From positions 1-64,000 of the forward strand of contig NZ_BARG01000053.1 in assembly GCF_000376565.1 (NCBI RefSeq): a stretch of DNA of 64,000 nt, written 5' to 3'. The translations under genes and the position numbers were made by a program. Shown here one piece after another: positions 1 to 8,762 of the stretch. The notes below the pieces were generated by a model. The model worked only from the letters and a program-made list of their open reading frames with translations. It did no database searches and was not told the DNA's origin. The stretch is from Streptomyces hokutonensis (lineage in GTDB: Bacteria; Actinomycetota; Actinomycetes; Streptomycetales; Streptomycetaceae). How positions within the stretch are numbered: the first letter of the stretch is position 1; each line of letters opens with the position of its first letter.

Positions 1-2181
1 GCGGCCCGCCCAGCTGTTGGTCGAGCCGCCGGCGATGGCGCCCTCGTCCGACTGGAGCCAGCGGTAGAACTCCAGTTGGCGCTGGAGCGACTTGCCCCAG
101 TCGGTCGCGCCGGTCGACGACTTGGGCTTCAGGTCGGCGTCGGCGCTGAGCGCGTACGCGGCGAGCGGGTTCTGGTAGCCGCTGTGGGCGTAGCTCGACC
201 CGATCCGCCAGGCCCAACCACCGCTCGTGTCGTTGGAGCCGCCCCAGGCGTAGTACCAGGAGAGCAGGTAGTGCGAGGAGTCCTTGCCGGTGCCGGCCGG
301 GCAGGTGGCCGGGCCGACACAGTTGCCGATTTTCTTGAAGTACTTGTCGTACATGGCGTAGCGCAGGTAGTCGCCCATCTTCGCGGCCTTGCCGACGGTC
401 GTGGAGACATCGCTGCCCTTGCCCTGCTGCTTCGCCCAGGTGTCGGCCCAGTACGCGGCCTGGACGGCGCGCGCGTCGGCGTCCGGGGCGGTGGTGTACT
501 TCCACTGCTTGGCGTACGACTTGTCCCCGGTAAAGAGGTCCAAGTACCCGTTGGTTCCGCCGTACTTGAAGGCGTCGCAGGTCGGCTGCGGCACCGTCTC
601 CCACACCGATTCCTGCGGGCCGCGCTGGAAGGTGTTGAGGTAGGACGGTCCGGTCTCCGCCGGGCCGGCCTCGCACTTGCCGCCCGGGGTGTTGCCGAAC
701 CCGTAGGTGTTGTCGACGTCCTGGATCCAGTGCATGCCGTAGACGTCGTCGGTGTTGTAGGCCGACTTCAGTTCACCGGCCAGCGGGTCCGAGCCGACGG
801 GCACGGAGGAGTCGAGCGCGGTCGGGTACTGGTCCGGCGTGTCCTCCTCGGGCGCGTAGGTGGCCGGCTTGGAGGCGTTGTAGAAGGAGTTGGTGGGCTG
901 GTCGGCGTGGGTGGGGATCATGTACTTCTCCATGATGTCCCAGGCGCCGTTGAACTTGGTCCAGTCACCGGTGACCTTGCCGTACATGGCCTGGAGCCAC
1001 AGGAGGTAGCTGTACGCCTCCGACGTGGTCTCGTGGCCCTGGTCCGGGGCCTCGACGATCAAGGTCTCCACCGAGTGGTAGGGGATGCCCTCGGGGGAGA
1101 AGTAGCCGTTGGCCGGGTTGGTGATCTTGCCGTACAGATCCAGGAAGCGGGCGTTGTACGTGCCCGTCGCCGCGATTTGGGTGACCGTCACCGTGGCCTT
1201 GGCGAGCCCTGTGGCCGTCGACTCGAAGGTCGCCGCCCCCGTGCCGGAGGAGTCCGCCGTGACGGTCACCTTCTGCGCGGTGCTCCAGTTCGAGGGCGTG
1301 AAGACGAGCGAGGTCCCGCCACTCACCGACAGGCCCGTGTTGCCGCCGGTCCGGGCGGTCGTCACGGTCACGTTGGCCGAGGGCTGGGTCGAGAGCTTCA
1401 CCTCGTAGGTGCCCGTCTTGCCCTGCTGGACGGCGAGTTGAGTGGTCGAGGCGACCACGGCGGGACCCGCGGCGACGGTGATGCCGACCGGAGTGGATTC
1501 CGCGGACGCGCCCAGACTGTCGTACGCCTTCGCCAGCAGGGAGTGACTGCCCACGGTCAAACCAGAGGCCGAGTACGCGTAGGGCGCGCTCGTGTCGGTG
1601 GCGAGCAGCGTGGTGTCGTCGTAGAACTCCACCTTGCCGATCGTCGCGCCGTCCGCGGCCGCTGCCGTCGCCGCGAGCGGGACCGCGGTGCCCTGCGAGT
1701 AGACCGCGCCCGCCGAGGGACTGGTCAGCACGGTGATCGGCGGCTGGTGGGCACCGACACAACTGGTGCCGTTGACCGCGAAGTCGGTCGGCGCGCTGTT
1801 GGCGCCGCTGTAGCTGAACTGCGCTCCCGCCGAAACCGCGGCGCCCGGGGCGACGGTGCCGTTGTAGGGGGCGTTCTGCACGGTGATCGACCGACCGGAC
1901 TGCGACCAGATGCCGTTCCAGCCGTTGCTGAGCTTCTGGTTGCCCGCGTAGCTGTACGTCAGGGTCCAGCCGTCGATGGCGGCCGTGCCGCGGTTGGTGA
2001 GGGTGAGGTCGGCGGTGAAGCCGGAACCCCAGTCATTGGTCTTGTAGTCGACGCTGCACTGCACGGTCGCCGCGTTCGCGGTGGTCGTGCCGGTGGCGAG
2101 CATCGTCAGGGGTAGGGCGAACGCGGCGGCGACGGCGGTCCAGAGCCGGCGTACGGCTCTTCGTTTGCGTCCGGGATCCAT
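1..2181 (-). CDS. Secreted GH48 cellobiohydrolase with N-terminal CBM2 (partial, 3' end beyond window)
   Basis: Processive cellulase that releases cellobiose from the reducing ends of cellulose outside the cell. The ATG start (complement 2179-2181) has an AAGGAGG ribosome binding site at 2190-2196. Order seen in the 727 visible codons: a signal peptide (residues 1-37, twin-Arg-like RKRR then a hydrophobic run ending ANA), a CBM2 cellulose-binding module (about 40-142, starting QCSVDYK), Ig-like linker domains (about 150-310), then the GH48 fold, with PEGIPYHSVETL and the GH48 acid motif ETTSEAYSY near residue 380. The C-terminal part of the catalytic domain lies off the left edge. It is divergent from the GH6 gene and has a CebR box 58 bp upstream, so it is probably cellobiose-induced. 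Family assignment is secure; the exact product pattern is inferred from the family. Confidence 0.93.
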   Translation of the reverse strand, partial: MDPGRKRRAVRRLWTAVAAAFALPLTMLATGTTTANAATVQCSVDYKTNDWGSGFTADLTLTNRGTAAIDGWTLTYSYAGNQKLSNGWNGIWSQSGRSITVQNAPYNGTVAPGAAVSAGAQFSYSGANSAPTDFAVNGTSCVGAHQPPITVLTSPSAGAVYSQGTAVPLAATAAAADGATIGKVEFYDDTTLLATDTSAPYAYSASGLTVGSHSLLAKAYDSLGASAESTPVGITVAAGPAVVASTTQLAVQQGKTGTYEVKLSTQPSANVTVTTARTGGNTGLSVSGGTSLVFTPSNWSTAQKVTVTADSSGTGAATFESTATGLAKATVTVTQIAATGTYNARFLDLYGKITNPANGYFSPEGIPYHSVETLIVEAPDQGHETTSEAYSYLLWLQAMYGKVTGDWTKFNGAWDIMEKYMIPTHADQPTNSFYNASKPATYAPEEDTPDQYPTALDSSVPVGSDPLAGELKSAYNTDDVYGMHWIQDVDNTYGFGNTPGGKCEAGPAETGPSYLNTFQRGPQESVWETVPQPTCDAFKYGGTNGYLDLFTGDKSYAKQWKYTTAPDADARAVQAAYWADTWAKQQGKGSDVSTTVGKAAKMGDYLRYAMYDKYFKKIGNCVGPATCPAGTGKDSSHYLLSWYYAWGGSNDTSGGWAWRIGSSYAHSGYQNPLAAYALSADADLKPKSSTGATDWGKSLQRQLEFYRWLQSDEGAIAGGSTNSWAGR

Positions 2182-2238
2182 GTGCTGTTCCTCCTTGCGT
2201 CACGCGACTCACGGAGAGGTGCCAGGGACTGAATCCAG

Positions 2239-2252
2239 TGGGAGCGCTCCCA
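2239..2252. promoter_or_regulatory. CebR-type operator (perfect palindrome)
   Basis: TGGGAGCGCTCCCA is the perfect 14-bp palindrome recognised by the LacI-family cellulose repressor CebR in Streptomyces. It lies 58 bp upstream of the GH48 start. A TTGACC -35-like hexamer on the minus strand (2275-2280) places the box at or just after the -10, a position suited to repression. Confidence 0.9.
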
Positions 2253-2317
2253 TCGTGGGGATGAAGGCGGGCACGGTCAAGATGCCGGGCGTTCAAAGTT
2301 CGAACTGAGCCGATCCG

Positions 2318-2331
2318 GCGAAAAGTTTCGC
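2318..2331. promoter_or_regulatory. Inverted repeat resembling the actinomycete xylanase-promoter motif
   Basis: GCGAAAAGTTTCGC has perfect 6-bp arms (GCGAAA/TTTCGC) around two bases. It resembles, with one extra base, the CGAAACTTTCG motif described upstream of streptomycete xylanase genes (BxlR/XlnR type). It lies between the two CebR-like boxes in the GH48/GH6 divergent region. The binding protein is an inference. Confidence 0.4.
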
Positions 2332-2380
2332 AAGGACCCTATGAAACCTCGTCAGTTGACGCTAACTTCCTCCCCACCAG

Positions 2381-2394
2381 TGGGAGCGGTTCCA
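2381..2394. promoter_or_regulatory. Imperfect CebR-type operator
   Basis: TGGGAGCGGTTCCA matches 12 of 14 bases of the CebR palindrome. It is 142 bp from the perfect box and 544 bp before the GH6 start, so it may serve a GH6 transcript with a long leader or a second site for GH48. Confidence 0.65.
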
Positions 2395-2937
2395 TCAGTG
2401 ACGCGTCCGTAGCGGCGCGCCAAGCTGTAAGGACTCGCTCATGCGACACCCCCCGCATTCGGTACTTTTAGTCAGCGACGCGCTCTCGCGCACTGTTGCA
2501 CCAGGTGTGCATTCCGAGACAGCGCCGTCGACCGATCCGCGAGCGCCCCGTCGTACTTCGCGAGCGCCGCGCATTCTCCGCACCGTGCCGGTCACCAAGG
2601 CCGGGAACGAAACCCCGAACTGCGGTCGACGCTGCCGGTGTCCCGGTGGCCCGCCACGAGACGCAGGGCATGAAGTCCCGCCTCGAACCGTAGGGAACCC
2701 CAGTCGTCGGTCGGCGCCTGCGCGCACGACCGGGCGCCCCTGCTCCTGACCGGACGTCCCCTCCCAGTACGACGGAGGCCTCGAAACGCCGGCCGGACGG
2801 CGGTGTCTTCGAGGCGATGCCGGACGTACCAGCTCACCGATCACCGCAACGTCACGCGTGCCCCGGGCAGGGGTTCGCGCGATCGTTCGCGCGCTCTTCG
2901 TCCGCAAGTCCCCCACGAGAGAAGGAAGCACCCGCAC
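2395..2937. other. Intergenic leader before the GH6 gene, no convincing gene
   Basis: About 540 bp between the second CebR-like box and the GH6 start. Several open frames exist on both strands but none has a recognisable protein, a credible ribosome binding site or consistent codon use. Arginine-rich compositions point to shadow frames. It may be a long 5' untranslated leader. Confidence 0.5.
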
Positions 2938-4689
2938 ATGAGTCACACCAGGACAACGCTGCTCGTCGCCGTGGCGCTGGTCGCCGGGACGACGGGGTCG
3001 GCGTTCCTCGTCGGCCAGGCCGGCGCCGCCATCTCGTCCATCCCCTGCACCGTCGACTACAAGGTGCAGAGTCAGTGGGACACCGGCTTCACCGCCGCCG
3101 TGACCATCACCAACAACGCGGCCGCCAAGTCGAGTTGGTCGGTGAAGTGGTCGTATGCCGGCAACCAGAAGGTCACGAACGCCTGGAACACGAAGCTCAG
3201 CCAGAGCGGTGCCGACGTCACCGCCGCCAATGAGAGCTACAACGGATCTCTCGCGAGCGGAGGTTCGGTCAGCTTCGGGTTCAACGGCTCCTACAGCGGC
3301 ACCAACAGCGTGCCCGCCACGTTCACGCTCGACGGCGTCGCCTGCAACGTCGACAACGGTGGCGGCAGCGGCGGTGGTACCGGCGGCGGTACGGGTGGTG
3401 GCACCGGAGGCGGCGGTGGAGGTGGTGACACCGGCAGCCGTGCCGACAACCCCTACACCGGCGCCAAGGTGTACGTGAACCCCGAGTGGTCAGCGAAGGC
3501 GGCCGCCGAACCGGGCGGCAGCCGCATCGCCAACCAGCCCACTGCCGTCTGGCTGGACCGCATCGCCGCCATCAACGGTGTGAGCGGAGCCATGGGCCTG
3601 CGCGCTCACCTCGACGAGGCCCTGAGGCAGAAGGGCTCCGGCGATCTCGTCGTCCAGCTCGTCATCTACGACCTGCCCGGCCGCGACTGCGCCGCCCTGG
3701 CGTCCAACGGCGAACTGGGACCCAACGACCTCGACAAGTACAAGTCCCAGTACATCGACCCCATCGCGTCGATCCTGTCCGACGCCAAGTACGCGGGTCT
3801 GCGGATCGCCACCGTGATCGAGCCCGACTCGCTGCCCAACCTGGTCACCAACGCCGGCGGCACCGCCACGTCCACCGACGCCTGCGTGACCATGAAGTCC
3901 AACGGCAACTACGAGAAGGGCGTCGGCTACGCCCTGGACAAGCTGGGTGCCATCCCCAACGTCTACAACTACATCGACGCCGCCCACCACGGCTGGCTCG
4001 GCTGGGACAGCAATCTCGATCCCGCGGTGCAGGAGTTCCACAAGGTCGCGACGTCGAACGGCGCGAGCGTGAACGACGTGGCCGGCTTCATCGTCAACAC
4101 CGCGAACTACAGCCCCACCAAGGAGCCGTACCTCAAGGTCACCGACACGGTGAACGGACAGACCGTACGGCAGTCGAAGTGGGTGGACTGGAACCAGTAC
4201 GTGGACGAGCAGTCCTTCGCCCAGGCGCTGCGCGGCAAGCTCGTCGCGTCCGGATTCGACTCCGGACTCGGCATGCTGATCGACACATCACGCAACGGCT
4301 GGGGCGGCTCCGCCCGGCCCACCGGTCCCGGAGCGCAGACCACCGTGGACGGCTACGTCGACAGCAGCCGCGTCGACCGGCGGATCCACGCCGGCAACTG
4401 GTGCAACCAGAGCGGGGCAGGCATCGGGGAGCGGCCGACAGCGGCTCCGGCCGCCGGCATCGACGCCTACGTGTGGGTCAAGCCGCCGGGGGAGTCCGAC
4501 GGCAACAGCGCGGCCGTCCCCAATGACGAGGGGAAGGGCTTCGACCGGATGTGCGACCCGACGTACGGCGGCAACGCGCGCAACGGCAACAATCCCACGG
4601 GCGCGCTGCCGAACTCGCCGCTGGCCGGACACTGGTTCTCCACCCAGTTCCAGCAGTTGATCCAGAACGCGTACCCGCCGTTGTCGTGA
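2938..4689 (+). CDS. Secreted GH6 exo-cellobiohydrolase with N-terminal CBM2
   Basis: Releases cellobiose from non-reducing cellulose ends, complementary to the divergent GH48 enzyme. The ATG at 2938 follows GAAGGA (about 2921-2926) and gives 583 residues; the longer open frame upstream lacks a signal peptide at its start. Order: signal peptide 1-31, CBM2 about 34-135 (CTVDYKVQ through GVACN), a glycine-rich linker about 140-162, then GH6 about 168-583. Both GH6 signatures are visible: VIYDLPGRDCAALASNG and IEPDSLPN (proton-donor Asp). The catalytic domain of about 415 residues is the long, loop-closed type, favouring a cellobiohydrolase over an endoglucanase. The pure Gly/Thr linker is unusually repetitive. 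Regulation is probably by CebR. Confidence 0.93.
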   Translation: MSHTRTTLLVAVALVAGTTGSAFLVGQAGAAISSIPCTVDYKVQSQWDTGFTAAVTITNNAAAKSSWSVKWSYAGNQKVTNAWNTKLSQSGADVTAANESYNGSLASGGSVSFGFNGSYSGTNSVPATFTLDGVACNVDNGGGSGGGTGGGTGGGTGGGGGGGDTGSRADNPYTGAKVYVNPEWSAKAAAEPGGSRIANQPTAVWLDRIAAINGVSGAMGLRAHLDEALRQKGSGDLVVQLVIYDLPGRDCAALASNGELGPNDLDKYKSQYIDPIASILSDAKYAGLRIATVIEPDSLPNLVTNAGGTATSTDACVTMKSNGNYEKGVGYALDKLGAIPNVYNYIDAAHHGWLGWDSNLDPAVQEFHKVATSNGASVNDVAGFIVNTANYSPTKEPYLKVTDTVNGQTVRQSKWVDWNQYVDEQSFAQALRGKLVASGFDSGLGMLIDTSRNGWGGSARPTGPGAQTTVDGYVDSSRVDRRIHAGNWCNQSGAGIGERPTAAPAAGIDAYVWVKPPGESDGNSAAVPNDEGKGFDRMCDPTYGGNARNGNNPTGALPNSPLAGHWFSTQFQQLIQNAYPPLS

Positions 4690-4710
4690 CCTGCGGACGT
4701 GGTGTGTGAC

Positions 4711-4755
4711 CGCCGGGATCCGTTCCTCGACAGGGTCGAGGAACGGATCCCGGCG
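4711..4755. terminator. Bidirectional hairpin terminator between convergent GH6 and GH10-GH62 genes
   Basis: A perfect 21-bp stem (4711-4731 with 4735-4755) with a 3-base loop lies between the two stop codons, so it can end transcription from both sides. There is no U-tract, as is common in Streptomyces. Confidence 0.85.
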
Positions 4756-4795
4756 GATCCCGCGCCTCGCGGGCGGCGGGATCGTCCGGGAGCGG

Positions 4796-6820
4796 TCAGC
4801 AGGCGGAGTTGGTCTGTGTCAGCAGGCCGAGCCGCCACGGCAGAGTGTCGTAGTCGCCGCTCGCGTTCGGGTCGTGGCCCTGGTAGAGGTACTGGAGCTT
4901 GCAGGCGGGGATGGTCAGCGTCTGGTCGTAGCCGGCGCGGATCATCTCACCGTGGCTGATGTCCTTCGTCCAGGCACCGGCCGGGAAGGCGACGTTGCCC
5001 GCCCGGGCGAACGGGTTGCTCTCGGAGGCGGCCAGTGCTGTCCACGAACCCGCGAGACCGCTGGAGGTCCAGGACCGGAAGTAGCGTCGTCCGTCCGAGC
5101 CGATGGCCTCGACAAGGAGGAGGTACTGGTTGCCGCCTTGCACCTTGTACACGTTGCTCGCCTCGAAGAGGGCGTACTTGTTGGCGTCCTGGGCGGCGAT
5201 GACGGTGTTGGTGAAACCGTTGGGGAACTGCGAGACGGACGTCTGGGAGCGGTACAGGTGCCCGTTGTCGTCCGAGGAGAACAGATAGCAGTTGGCGCTG
5301 TCGCAGATCACCCACATGTCGACCCAGTACCCGTTGCCGATGTTCTGCGCGATGATCGGCGGCATCGAGGAGTAGAAGTTCCGCGGGGCGCTCCAGCCGT
5401 TGGGATTGCTGATGTCCGCGTTGGTCGAGTACGAGGCGTTCCCGGTCTGGTAGACGAGGTACCACAGGCGCTGCGGCGCGTAGTAGAACACCTGCGGAGC
5501 CGCGCGGTATCCCGTGCCGATGGCGCTGCGGTCGAGGTAGTAGTGCGTGGCGGAGCCCGCCTGGGACCAGTCGCTGAAGCTCAGGTAGACGAGGTTGTAC
5601 CCGGAGGCGCTCGCCGTGCTGGCGAACACGTGGTACTTGCCGTTGTAGTAGACGACCGACGGGTCCTTGATGCCGGCGATGGTGTGCGTCGCGTCCGACT
5701 TCGGGGCGATCAGGGCGCTGCTGGAGCTCCAGGAGAAGGAGGACGGCAGTGCGGTCGCGGCCGAGGGGCTTGAGGGCGTGGCGCTGCGGGCCGTGGTGGC
5801 TGTGCCTCCCAGAGCCGACAACACCGCGTTGTACGCGGGCTTCTTGTTGCCGCCGTTGTCGAACAGCAGCGGGTTCTGGCCGGTACGCCAGGAGTCGCTG
5901 TCCCGGATGCCCCACACGGTGATGCCGGTGCAGCGGGCGACGTTCATGCATGCCTTGACGGTGTTCGTGTACGCGGCCGAGGGCGCCTGCGCGATGTCGA
6001 GTTCGGTGATCTGTACGTCCACGCCGAGCGCGGCGAAGTTCGACAGCGTGGTCTGGAGACTCGCGGGCGGTCCGCCGGTGCCGAAGTGGGCCTGGAAACC
6101 GACGCAGTCGATGGGAACGCCACGCGACTTGAAGTCGCGCACCATGCGGTAGACGCCCTGGGTCTTGGCGTCGCTCCAGTTCTCGATGTTGTAGTCGTTG
6201 TAGCAGAGCTTTGCCGCCGGGTCGGCCGCGCGGGCGGTCCGGAAGGCCTGTTCGATGAAACCGTCGCCGAGCACGTTCTGGAAGACCGAGCTGCGGTGCT
6301 GTCCGCTACTGCCGTCGGCGAACGCCTCGTTGACCACGTCCCAGGCGTAGATCTTGCCCTTGTAGTGGTTCATGACACCGGTGATGTGGTTGTTCATCAC
6401 GGTCCGCAGGGTGTTCGCGTCGGTGATACCGCTGACCCAGCCGGGCAGTTGGGAGTGCCAGACGAGGGTGTGTCCGCGCAGGCGCTGCCCGTGGGCGGTC
6501 GCGTGGTTGACGATCTGGTCAGCGGGGCCGAAGTTGAACGAGCCGCGGGACGGTTCCGTCGTGTCCCACTTCATCTCGTTCTCGGGCGTGACCATGTTGA
6601 ACTCGCGGTCCAGGATCGTCGCGTACGTCCCGTCGCCGAGCTTGCCGGCCGCGACGGCGGCCCCGAAGTACCGTCCGGACTGGGCGGCTTGGGCGCCCAG
6701 CGTGGTGGCGCGGACGGCGGTGGGCGCGGCGGTGGCATGGCCCGCCGCCACCAGTGTGGTGGCGGCCAGCAGGCCCAGGGCCGCGGTCTGGCGCAGGCCG
6801 AGTCTACGCAGAAGGTTCAC
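4796..6820 (-). CDS. Secreted GH10 endo-xylanase fused to GH62 alpha-L-arabinofuranosidase
   Basis: Predicted two-activity hemicellulase: GH10 cuts the xylan backbone and GH62 removes arabinose side groups. The GTG start (complement 6818-6820) follows GAGGAG at about 5 bases; 674 residues. Signal peptide 1-32. GH10 about 40-345 with acid/base E165 (DVVNEAF) and nucleophile E273 (ITELDI). After a short Ser/Thr/Pro/Ala linker, GH62 about 375-674, with IKDPSVVYY (base Asp), WVDMWVICDS and ALFEASNVYK (acid Glu). No carbohydrate-binding module is present, although streptomycete GH10 and GH62 enzymes usually carry one. The frame stays open upstream of the GTG, but that stretch is only a Pro-Ala repeat from a DNA microsatellite. 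Confidence 0.92.
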   Translation of the reverse strand: MNLLRRLGLRQTAALGLLAATTLVAAGHATAAPTAVRATTLGAQAAQSGRYFGAAVAAGKLGDGTYATILDREFNMVTPENEMKWDTTEPSRGSFNFGPADQIVNHATAHGQRLRGHTLVWHSQLPGWVSGITDANTLRTVMNNHITGVMNHYKGKIYAWDVVNEAFADGSSGQHRSSVFQNVLGDGFIEQAFRTARAADPAAKLCYNDYNIENWSDAKTQGVYRMVRDFKSRGVPIDCVGFQAHFGTGGPPASLQTTLSNFAALGVDVQITELDIAQAPSAAYTNTVKACMNVARCTGITVWGIRDSDSWRTGQNPLLFDNGGNKKPAYNAVLSALGGTATTARSATPSSPSAATALPSSFSWSSSSALIAPKSDATHTIAGIKDPSVVYYNGKYHVFASTASASGYNLVYLSFSDWSQAGSATHYYLDRSAIGTGYRAAPQVFYYAPQRLWYLVYQTGNASYSTNADISNPNGWSAPRNFYSSMPPIIAQNIGNGYWVDMWVICDSANCYLFSSDDNGHLYRSQTSVSQFPNGFTNTVIAAQDANKYALFEASNVYKVQGGNQYLLLVEAIGSDGRRYFRSWTSSGLAGSWTALAASESNPFARAGNVAFPAGAWTKDISHGEMIRAGYDQTLTIPACKLQYLYQGHDPNASGDYDTLPWRLGLLTQTNSAC

Positions 6821-6840
6821 GGTTCTCCTCGTACGGTCGG

Positions 6841-6876
6841 GTGCGGGTGCGGGTGCGGGTGCGGGTGCGGGTGCGG
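6841..6876. repeat. Hexanucleotide tandem repeat (GTGCGG x6) just upstream of the xylanase start
   Basis: Six perfect copies of GTGCGG end 21 bases upstream of the GH10-GH62 GTG codon, in the transcribed leader just before the ribosome binding site. Such repeats can change copy number by slippage and could tune leader structure or translation. Confidence 0.9.
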
Positions 6877-7286
6877 TGTGTGACGTGGTGCGCACGCCGG
6901 GGCGGGACGTCTCACGGGGATGTCGGCGTTGGCGCACTGGCAGGCAGGCCCCCGGGACGTGCGCGCTCGCGGCGCGGAAGCCGTGCCGGTGGGCGCGCGT
7001 GCGCAGCAGGTACGGACGAGTTGAACGTCCTGGTTTCGGGCGGGAGGGGTACGTGACTGCCGGCGGGTACGGGGAGAACGGCTGTGACGGACTGTCTGAA
7101 GGTCGTTCCCTGTGTCCTGCGGCATCCAGAGGTTGATCGAGTCATGACAAGCACCTCGTTCTGACTGGTGCACTGTGATCGGGTGTGGACCGACGTGCTG
7201 CCTTACGGGCTCGCGCGGTGTGCGTGACTCCACCGACTGGCGCTATTCGTCATGTCGAACGCTCATCGGCGGTTCGGACGCTGTGG
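6877..7286. other. Long 5' leader of the xylanase gene, no confident gene
   Basis: About 410 bp between the likely promoter and the microsatellite. A minus-strand frame at 6912-7154 starts MLVMTRSTSG but has no recognisable family and is treated as unsupported. The stretch most likely is untranslated leader. Confidence 0.45.
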
Positions 7287-7314
7287 ATAGTAGATGGCCC
7301 GTGAGGGGCGTCAA
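7287..7314 (-). promoter_or_regulatory. Vegetative-type promoter for the GH10-GH62 gene
   Basis: On the minus strand TTGACG (7309-7314) and TACTAT (7287-7292) are separated by 16 bp, close to the HrdB consensus. It would give a leader of about 460 bases. Just upstream, at about 7342-7355, is CTTCGAAAACTTTCT, a loose relative of the CGAAACTTTCG xylanase motif. Confidence 0.6.
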
Positions 7315-7646
7315 TACCTCTCGCATCATTCGGCCCGGATATAGAAAGTTTTCGAAGACGCAGTGCGGCCGCCCGGAGACTCGCCAACGCTTCAGGTGAC
7401 GGGTGGTTGGCTTCTTCGCGCAGGTTGTTCGGCAGGGAGGCCGGGTCAGCGCGATGCTTCGAGGCCGGGACTCGGGTCGGCGAACCACCTGGAAAGCCGC
7501 CGTGTGAAGGCGCGCCGTCGAGAGGTCGGCTATCTGGCGTCTCGAAACAATCGCTCAGCAGTCCGACTGAACGGACCGTGGTTGTGAGGGCCAGGCGGTC
7601 AGGGTTCGCGACCGCAGTGAAGGTGCACAGGGCCGGCAGCTCGGGC

Positions 7647-8564
7647 TCACCGCGGGCCTTGGTGGGTACGGCGGAAGTCGCCGGGGGTGGTGCCCGTGTG
7701 GCGGACGAAGAACTTTCCGAAGTTGGTGGGTTCGGAGAAGCCCAGTCGGCGGGCGATCCTCGCGACCGGTTCGTCGGTGTGGGAGAGCAGGCGTTGCGCC
7801 TCCAGGGCGACACGGGCGTCGATGACCTGTTTGACGGGCTGACCGGTCGCGGCCAGGCAGACGCGGGTGAGGGTCTTGACGCTGTATCCGAGGCGTCGGG
7901 CGTAGTCGTCGGCCTTGTGGGTGTCGGCGTAGGAGCGCTCCAGTTCGGAGCGGAATCGGGCGTAGAGCTCTCCGCCCGCCTGCGGGCCTCCCCGCTCGCC
8001 GTGGCGCGGCAGCCGGTCGATCTGCAACAGCAGTGTGGCGAGCTGGAGTTGGAGGATCTCGTGCGACACCGTGCCGTCGGGGCGGGTGAACTCGGCGCGG
8101 ATCTGTCCCATCAGGGCGGACAGGACGGCGTAGTCCCGGCCGGTGGCCAGTTGCCGGCAGGTGGGTCCGGACCACTCGTCGAGCAGACGGTCTGCGCTCG
8201 TCACGTGCGGTGGGAATGCGGGCGTGAACAGGAGATGCGTGCCGTTCATGAGGCCGCGGTGGCCGAAGCGCTGGACCTGGCCCGGGCGGATCCACAGCAG
8301 GGTGCCGGGGCGGCAGGGGTAGGTGACGAAGTCGACCGTGTGCTCGCCGCTGCCCTCGGTGATCAGTGTGAGGGTGTGGAAAGCGACCCGGTGCACGCGC
8401 TCCAGGCCGCCGTCAGGCATTCGGTCGTGCAGGGAGGCAAGGTCGGTGATCTCCATGCCGGGGACGGGAGCCGTCGGCGGATTGAAACCGAACCCCGGGA
8501 TCGGGTCAGCGTTCGTACGGTCCGGGACGGCAGCGTGCGCGGTCGGCATACCGATCTCACTCAT
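7647..8564 (-). CDS. AraC-family transcriptional regulator
   Basis: 305 residues. The N-terminal half is a cupin-like ligand domain (about 35-170; HTLTLITEGSGEHTVDF, RPGTLLWIRPGQ). The C-terminal half is an AraC double helix-turn-helix (about 200-300), with LGYSVKTLTRVCLAATGQ and RLGFSEPTNFGKFFVRHTG, the second being the typical AraC signature. It is divergent from the NmrA-like gene at 8763, separated by about 200 bp, so it most likely controls that gene. The ligand cannot be told from sequence. Confidence 0.9.
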   Translation of the reverse strand: MSEIGMPTAHAAVPDRTNADPIPGFGFNPPTAPVPGMEITDLASLHDRMPDGGLERVHRVAFHTLTLITEGSGEHTVDFVTYPCRPGTLLWIRPGQVQRFGHRGLMNGTHLLFTPAFPPHVTSADRLLDEWSGPTCRQLATGRDYAVLSALMGQIRAEFTRPDGTVSHEILQLQLATLLLQIDRLPRHGERGGPQAGGELYARFRSELERSYADTHKADDYARRLGYSVKTLTRVCLAATGQPVKQVIDARVALEAQRLLSHTDEPVARIARRLGFSEPTNFGKFFVRHTGTTPGDFRRTHQGPR

Positions 8565-8762
8565 GTCCGTTTTCGACCACAGGAGGTCCCCAGCTTATCT
8601 CGCCGGCCAAGGGGTGCGGGGGAGAGAGTGGAGACGAGCGCGGGCGGTGAAGAGTCGCCGTCCGACCATGGAAGCCGCCGTTGGACCGCATGATCGTCAC
8701 CGGCCCCGCGCCTCCGCCCGTTCCTGAGCAAGACACGTTTGAGCAACCGGAAGAAGAACCCC

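Noticed and set aside
76..2115. Long plus-strand open frame of 679 codons
   Set aside because: It is the antisense of the GH48 gene; composition is Gly/Val/Arg-rich and has no domain match.
6817..7233. Minus-strand frame with Pro-His repeats before the xylanase
   Set aside because: Produced by the GTGCGG microsatellite read in another frame.
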